Origin: Deltaproteobacteria bacterium
GTDB taxonomy: Bacteria; Desulfobacterota; Dissulfuribacteria; Dissulfuribacterales; DYLC01
Direction of reading: 5' to 3'
Length of the DNA: 64,000 bases
Assembly: GCA_028695735.1 (NCBI GenBank)
Contig: JAQVIJ010000002.1
Span: 333,852 to 397,851, forward strand
Positions 63,888 to 64,000 of the stretch are shown here, one piece after another. Position numbers and translations under genes: made by a program. Every line of letters begins with the position of its first letter. Positions within the stretch are counted from its first letter, which is position 1. Below the pieces are notes generated by a model. The model had not been told where the DNA came from, searched no databases, and worked only from the letters and a program-made list of their open reading frames with translations.

Positions 63888-64000
63888 TTATTCCGCGCAG
63901 GCTGGCGGGGGCGCCTTTTTCTGCTTGGGCAGACCATAGGGGATGATGACATCGGCCTCGCGCAGCCTCTCTCCAAGTTCCTCAAGGGTGACAGGCGTCA
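63888..64000 (-). CDS. 3' end of an unidentified gene
   Basis: An open reverse frame runs from the window edge to a TAA at 63888-63890, giving the last 36 residues: TPVTLEELGERLREADVII, then PYGLPKQKKAPPPACAE. The Pro-rich tail with a penultimate-region Cys is distinctive, but no family can be named from so little. Codon use resembles neighbouring genes. It is upstream of the 62-aa gene by 22 bases, probably in one operon. Confidence 0.55.
   Translation of the reverse strand, partial: TPVTLEELGERLREADVIIPYGLPKQKKAPPPACAE

Overview
This is a dense, mostly housekeeping stretch of a bacterial chromosome of moderate G+C. The gene set points to a Gram-negative anaerobe of the Desulfobacterota (former Deltaproteobacteria): an EF-G of the spirochaete/planctomycete/delta type, an AhbD-type radical SAM haem synthase, a YedF selenium/sulfur protein, a KamA-type aminomutase beside efp, a NIL-domain ferredoxin, sigma-54 control and an MdtABC-type RND pump. 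The species cannot be named from the sequence alone.

Layout. 0-7.8 kb: oligopeptide ABC permease genes, xthA, glnA with a good sigma-54 promoter match, yedF-recD2 (abutting) and an HtrA-like protein whose catalytic His and Ser are both replaced. 7.8-14.5 kb is the most accessory part: a GmrSD-type (DUF262/DUF1524) restriction-like protein, a TolB-like Ala/Ser/Gln-rich secreted protein coupled to a stand-alone sigma-54 activator, tRNA-Met(CAT), and an AAA/DUF4143 ATPase. 14.5-23 kb: a reverse-strand run of an aminotransferase and an mdtABC-like RND pump. 23.4-25.3 kb: a small exported protein, a protein-kinase-like protein and a UspA protein, the last two overlapping by 4 bp. 25.5-30.6 kb: a two-subunit biotin-dependent carboxylase, then DUF948-like, YtxH-like and BCAM0308-like proteins. 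30.7-34.8 kb: a UGA-interrupted zinc-ribbon ORF, oppD overlapping a RecA-like ATPase gene, and fusA. 35-42.9 kb: PBP1A, CBS-ACT protein, rho, rpmE, DUF1385, prfA, prmC. 42.9-49.5 kb: pilC, uppP, a CRISPR-like repeat-spacer array growing out of the 3' end of uppP, efp-epmA, a PilZ protein, a lysine 2,3-aminomutase and purA. 49.7-56.6 kb: polA with an AT-rich, motif-less 3'-5' exonuclease region, a small transaldolase, a lytic transglycosylase, NIL-ferredoxin, mnmA, mtaB and tRNA-Leu(CAA). 56.8-64 kb: a haem operon (ahbD-hemE-hemH-hemY), an iron-type alcohol dehydrogenase with a methyltransferase, and a small conserved-looking protein beside a truncated gene at the window edge.

Genes that appear to work together: efp, epmA and the aminomutase (EF-P beta-lysylation); ahbD/hemE/hemH/hemY (haem b, possibly through coproporphyrin with AhbD as final decarboxylase); prfA/prmC (release factor and its methylase); mnmA/mtaB/ferredoxin (tRNA thiolation); pycA/pycB; mdtABC.

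The most unusual features are: (1) a three-copy, perfectly conserved 39-bp repeat with two unrelated 33-34-bp spacers at 45028-45211, whose first repeat contains the uppP stop codon, as expected if Cas1-Cas2 had integrated spacers at a non-CRISPR site; (2) a dispersed palindromic element family at 3545, 25408 and 61227 with a covarying hairpin; (3) the UGA-interrupted ORF at 30753; (4) the HtrA-like pseudoprotease; (5) the AT-rich island inside polA; (6) the hybrid-looking haem operon.
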